DNA from: Zopfochytrium polystomum
Taxonomy: Eukaryota > Chytridiomycota > Chytridiomycetes > Chytridiales > Chytridiaceae
DNA length: 37,158 nt
Reading direction: 5' to 3'
NCBI GenBank assembly: GCA_025765615.1
Contig: JAIVFJ010000469.1
Span: 1 to 37,158, forward strand
Under the pieces are notes generated by a model, which did no database searches, was not told the origin of the DNA, and saw only the letters and a program-made list of their open reading frames with translations. How positions within the stretch are numbered: the first letter of the stretch is position 1; each line of letters begins with the position of its first letter. This document shows, in pieces, positions 33,077-37,158 of the stretch. A program made the position numbers and the translations under genes.

Positions 33077-34183
33077 TCACTGCTCGGACCCCCATGACTG
33101 ATTGCTGTCCGCGTCCAACTCCTCTTCGAGCTCCTCGTCCTCCGTCTCCTCCCCTTCCGCCATCAGGTCGCCCACGTTCTCCCGCATGTAACACCGTAGG
33201 ATCCAGCTGGTGGATGTGTCGCCGTGGTACCCGACCGTGGCCATGGAGAGCAGCAGCTTGAGACACTTGATCAGCGACACGTCGGCTTCGAAACCCAGGA
33301 GGTGCCCGGCGATGCCCAGGATTTCGGTGGGGTCAGCGAGGCGGCGGATGTCTGGTTATTTTTTTTTTTTAATTTTATTTGTTTGTTTTTGTGAGGAAGA
33401 GATTCGCTGAGGTACAAGCAGGGCGACGCAAGGGGTGTAGAGGAATTTTTTGAATGCAACTGTACCCCTGCGGCTCCTGTTGTGCGACTGCTGGAAAACG
33501 GTGATGGAGTGGAAACACGGGTCGTCCGTCCTCCGGCGACGGCTCGGCCTTTTCGCGGAAAGGTGCGACGCGTCCCTCAAGTGTACTTCAAGCGACGAAA
33601 AGCTTTGAATCGACGAATACCTGTTTGGGCGGAGGGTGGGGGGCCATGCATTAGTGGGATGTTGTAAAAGCCGCGGCCGCTCCCCATACCTCACGTAAAA
33701 ATCATAATCCAAGTCCGCTGACCGCAGGTTGCCGAACGGCGAGTACACCCTCACCCTGCTCTCGATGGAGCGCGGGTTGTCCACGTCCTCCCAAGTCACC
33801 TCGGCGAAAACCTTGTACATGCTATTCCCGATCCGGTCGACCAGCACTTCGCGCTGCGGAAGCTGCTTGCAGCCGGCCAGGATCCTCGGCACGACATACC
33901 GCGCAGAGTCCAGGTTGTACGTCGAACGCCGTTTCGCCGTGTATGTCTGGTTTCGAGGAGAGCTTTTCGAGGAGCCCGCGCTTCTCTGGGGGCGGTGGTG
34001 TTGGGGTTGCGGGTGTGTTTTGAAAGCTGAACGAACGGAGAACAGAAAGAAAGCACCGCCACCGCGCTTCCCTCACCGGTAGTACGTTTCCCACTCGCTC
34101 TCGCGCGTTGTGTACGGCGGTAGCAGTCCCCATTTCGCGATGCATCGCCGCGCGTACGGGCTTTGCGGTGGGCTTGTTTTCAT
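33077..34183 (-). CDS. Unrecognised four-exon protein
   Basis: Model: complement(join(33077..33351, 33466..33620, 33690..33980, 34077..34183)), 275 aa. The introns are 114, 69 and 96 nt with GTACAG, GTATGG and GTGAGG donors; every phase closes. Segments that look folded are KWGLLPPYTTRESEWETYYR in exon 1; YVVPRILAGCKQLP and VDRIGNSMYKVFAEVTWEDV in exon 2; and PTEILGIAGHLLGFEADVSL, KCLKLLLSMATVGYHGD and SWILRCYMRENVGDL in exon 4. The C-terminus is acidic (EETEDEELEEELDADSN). I do not recognise the family and give no function. The exon-2 acceptor (33981 or 33984) is uncertain. In the adjacent frame, the sequence up to about 34026 is also open. The ATG at 34183 may be internal if the open stretch at 34223-34870 is an upstream exon. 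Confidence 0.6.
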
Positions 34184-34222
34184 GGGGACGTTTCAATCAG
34201 TCTGGGACATCGGGAAAAAAAA

Positions 34223-34870
34223 CTAAGAGAACAAGGAAAGCGACTGTACGTGACGCTCCATCGCTCTGCTGCTGCTGCCGCTGCCGCTGCCGTTGCTGCC
34301 TGCTCGGTGGTCGCGATCGCTGCTGATGCCGCAGTAGCTTCCACCGCCGTCAATGCGGTCAATGTTGCTGTCGATGCGAGGGTCTGAGGCGGCACGGTGG
34401 CGCCGGCGTTGGTGGCCTTGTGTGGTTTGTGTGTTGTTGGGTTGCTCAGTGTGAACGCGGTCGATGAGGGGTGTTGAGGGGAGGGTTGGGGGGTTGGGGG
34501 GCGCCGAGAAAGGAGTATGGTGTTGGGTGGGAAGGATTGATGAGGGCGTGCTGTCTGGCTGGTAGCAGCCAGCCACTCACCATTCGTCAGTCGTCCAAAA
34601 ATCAGGTGGAGAGCGTGGGAAGACAGAAGTAGCAGGCAGCGCAGGGGCGTGAGCTCGGTGGTAGGATAAGGGTGCTCTCGGGCTCTGCTCTGCTTGATCG
34701 TTCGTTTGTTCCTTCGATCCGGAGGGGCGAACCTGAGCAGTCGGCGCTCTCGTGTGCCCTCTTCTCTTTTCCGTTCTTGTCGTGTTTGATCGCCCCTTGG
34801 TGCCATCGGACCGTCCCGATTTGGAAAGTGGTTGCAGGTTAGGCTGTTGTTCACGCGCGAACTTGTTCAC
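34223..34870 (-). other. Possible 5' coding exons of the 33-34 kb gene
   Basis: Minus-strand frames are open and coding-like here. One runs to VFPRSPPDFWTTDE at a GTGAGT donor (34574). Another includes DPRIDSNIDRIDGGG and ends near a GTACAG donor (about 34250). No ATG opens the first frame, and the apparent gap between the two is only 30 nt, too short for an ordinary intron. The two pieces may be exons of the downstream unrecognised gene, or fortuitous. Confidence 0.25.
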
Positions 34871-36140
34871 TTACTTCACTCTTTCTTCAATAGCGCGTGT
34901 TAAAGGCACACCCCGCATGGAATCCACGAGGAAAAAGGAAAAACGCGGGACGCGGAGCTTCCCGTAAAAGCGACATGAGACGGAAACCACCAATACAAAC
35001 GAAGACTCAGAGCATCTCCCTCTCCCACGGCAACCGACTTTATCTTTATCCCTTACTCCTGATTGTCCACCGCCAAAAGCTTTTGCCCGAGTCAGAATGA
35101 AAGCTTCAGAGAGCACCACAGTCTTCACAAACCTTGAACAGGCCAAAAAGAGAGAGTCCAAAAAAACACCCTATCCCAAAAATAAAAAAATTAAAAAAAA
35201 GTCGTCAAAGAAGGTACGCCACGGCCAAAAAAGCAACGCCACGCTCAAGTCAGCGGAAGGAATTGTTTCCCACTCACACGAAGAGAAGAAACGGTGGCCA
35301 ATGCGAAAAGTAAAAAACCCCTCACAGGCGACGGTTTGTCAGCAATATTACCAGCAGAGTACGACGCGTTGTGGTGCCACGCAGCAGAGGACTGCTCGCG
35401 CAGCGCGCCGAGCCCATCCGACGTGCGGCTTTCGCTTGAATTGCTCGACCGTTCGTCCTGAACGAATAACCTCTCACGCGTAATCGTGTGATACTTTTCG
35501 CGGCAGTCAGCTCATGAATGCCCTCCAACATTGGAGATTTCCTATAAGGAGAAGCCTCTTTAGTGCTCAGCAAAGGTCCCAGCAGCAGAACAGTTTCTTG
35601 AAATTCTTGCCTTTACGTCACCCACTCTGCCCGTGCACCCCCATAACTCTCGTTTTTGGGAGTAGGACGCTGTGACGCTTCCGGTAGGTGTCAAGCTCAG
35701 CCTGACGTTGGAAAGACGGCCCGTGTCCATGTCTGCTGTCGCCTGAGTCGCGTTGCAAGAGTTACGCCTTCGTGCCTCACCGCTGCGGTCGACGTTGGCC
35801 TTGTTCAAAGCGACAGACGGCCGCGACTGGAGAGGGCCGCCGCCGAGCTCTTGGTCGCGAAGGTCAACCTTCGCAGTGTTTTTGATTCACTGGGCCTTTC
35901 TGTGGGGCTTGTGGAGGTACTAGTCTGACTGCTTCTCGGGGGGGAGGGGGGGGGGGGGGTTTGCGAAAGCTCGTTCTCCCTCTCAAAAAGGGTGCCTCGA
36001 GCGACGAGTATCCCAAGGAAAGGGAGTTGTGGAGGAAGGTAGTGAGAGGTCGGGCGGCGCAGTTCTTTTGGGAGCGAGGCGAGGGTGTGGGGTGCAGGTT
36101 GGTTGGCCAGCACCATCACAACAACCACTCTCATTCGCAT
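34871..36140. other. Weakly coding-like stretch, no firm gene
   Basis: Minus-strand frames at 35805-36140 (ATG start, signal-like MRVVVVMVLA, then a Pro run encoded by a run of about 14 C) and 35560-35900 (VDLRDQELGGGPLQSRPSV onward) look partly protein-like and overlap in different frames. The C homopolymer (plus-strand G run, 35938-35960) could hide an indel. Antisense frames are open as well, so I do not call a gene. Confidence 0.25.
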
Positions 36141-37030
36141 CTAATCTAATGAGACCTGTCTTCATCGCCGACGTTATCGACTGCGAAGCTGCGGGCTCGT
36201 AATAGTGCGCTGGCCCCACCGTGTTCGCGCTTCCCACTCACCCATCACGCTCACCCATCAAGATTTTCGGTTCCTTTATGTTTGTTCTTGTGCTGGCTTG
36301 CTCGACTCACTTGCTCCGTTTTGCCGACATGTTGGCGCAATTCGTCGCTCACATCCGAAGCACACCAACAAATGTGGACCACGACAGGTCACAAGCGGAA
36401 AGAGCTATTCGACGCTTTTAGAGCTCGCTCGCCCGCACAGATGCGATTGATTGATGGAAGCTTGGCGCCTTTTCCGAGTCTCTTCTCATTTCAGGTTTCT
36501 CCCAGATCGTGGCGCGAGACGCGCCGCGGGAAACCCTCCTTCCACAAAACACACACCCAACCGATTGTGAGCATTTCAATGTCCTAGGTGCACCCTTCAA
36601 TGGGAGTGAGTGAGTTGGCTTTGTGAAAGTCTCAGAGGACGATGGATTTATTGGACTGTTCTTGTGATTGTTTGCGGATGGATGTCGACGCCATGGCGCC
36701 TCGCCAACGACACTCCAGTGAGACAAGAGCGTCGGGAAAAATCTCCTTTGCATCCCTCTCTTTTCAAGCCATCGACCAGAGTGCTGCACACCGGGAACTT
36801 GGGCGCTACGCTAGAACTTCCTTCTACCTGACCGTTTCACTCACTCACTTTACACTCCAGTTACCAATCGTTGAATGAATTTCAAGCTGCTTTGGGGCGG
36901 ATTGTAGCGGCCAGAAGGACTCGAAAAATAGTAACGCGGTCTGGATTTCCTTATTCAACCGATGCGTTTTTTGCTTCTTCATGACGCGATCTGACGAAAA
37001 ACTTTTTTCCTCTTTGGACGGGCACCATTT
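36141..37030. other. Intergenic, nothing recognised
   Basis: Short open frames exist on both strands, with no domain, splice pair or composition signal that I can support. Confidence 0.45.

Positions 37031-37158
<128 letters not shown>

Overview
The window looks like a nuclear contig from an early-diverging, zoosporic (chytrid-like) fungus. The supporting signs are: genes on both strands with wide spacing; GC-rich coding DNA full of Ala, Gly, Gln, His and Ser runs; short spliceosomal introns (45 to about 200 nt, a few longer) with GTRNG donors, CTRAY-like branch points and YAG acceptors; and very long homopolymers and CT/GA microsatellites between genes. The lineage is inferred from gene content: a TIR-like plus kinesin-light-chain-TPR protein, an MKK1/2-type MAPKK, a Sec7 Arf-GEF, an RH26/Mss116-type DEAD-box helicase and a bZIP factor. 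All splice models were built by hand from donor, acceptor and phase agreement.

Layout, left to right. 1-1373 is poly-T/poly-A spacer. 1374-5105 (-) encodes a protein of about 1205 aa with a Ser/Pro-rich N-terminus, a TIR-like domain and at least eight kinesin-light-chain-type TPRs. Divergent from it, 6688-8050 (+) is a compact MAP kinase kinase in three exons. 9326-15983 (+), with likely extra 5' exons from about 8.66 kb, is a giant low-complexity protein (at least 2180 aa) with a PH-like and a divergent Sec7 domain. After a 1.7 kb spacer, 17746-20030 (-) is a DEAD-box RNA helicase with glycine-rich tails at both ends.

21.0-23.2 kb is a decayed island: a ricin-B-type (beta-trefoil) lectin reading frame broken several times, a second lectin relic on the opposite strand, and a frame-broken Gly/Lys repeat gene. 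24168-25574 (+) is a single-exon protein of unknown function. 26523-28880 (-) is a five-exon bZIP transcription factor, with perfect CRE and AP-1 sites about 1.2 kb upstream. 30559-32527 (-) is a five-exon protein with seven predicted membrane helices and a long loop between helices 5 and 6. 33077-34183 (-) is a four-exon protein I do not recognise. The right end (34.2-37.2 kb) holds only weak open frames and ends in a CT microsatellite.

Several genes have signalling themes (TIR-like/TPR, MAPKK, Arf-GEF, 7TM, bZIP), but nothing in the sequence shows they form one pathway; in a eukaryote, adjacency alone is weak evidence. The most unusual items are the TIR-like/TPR protein, the 7TM candidate and the decaying lectin island.
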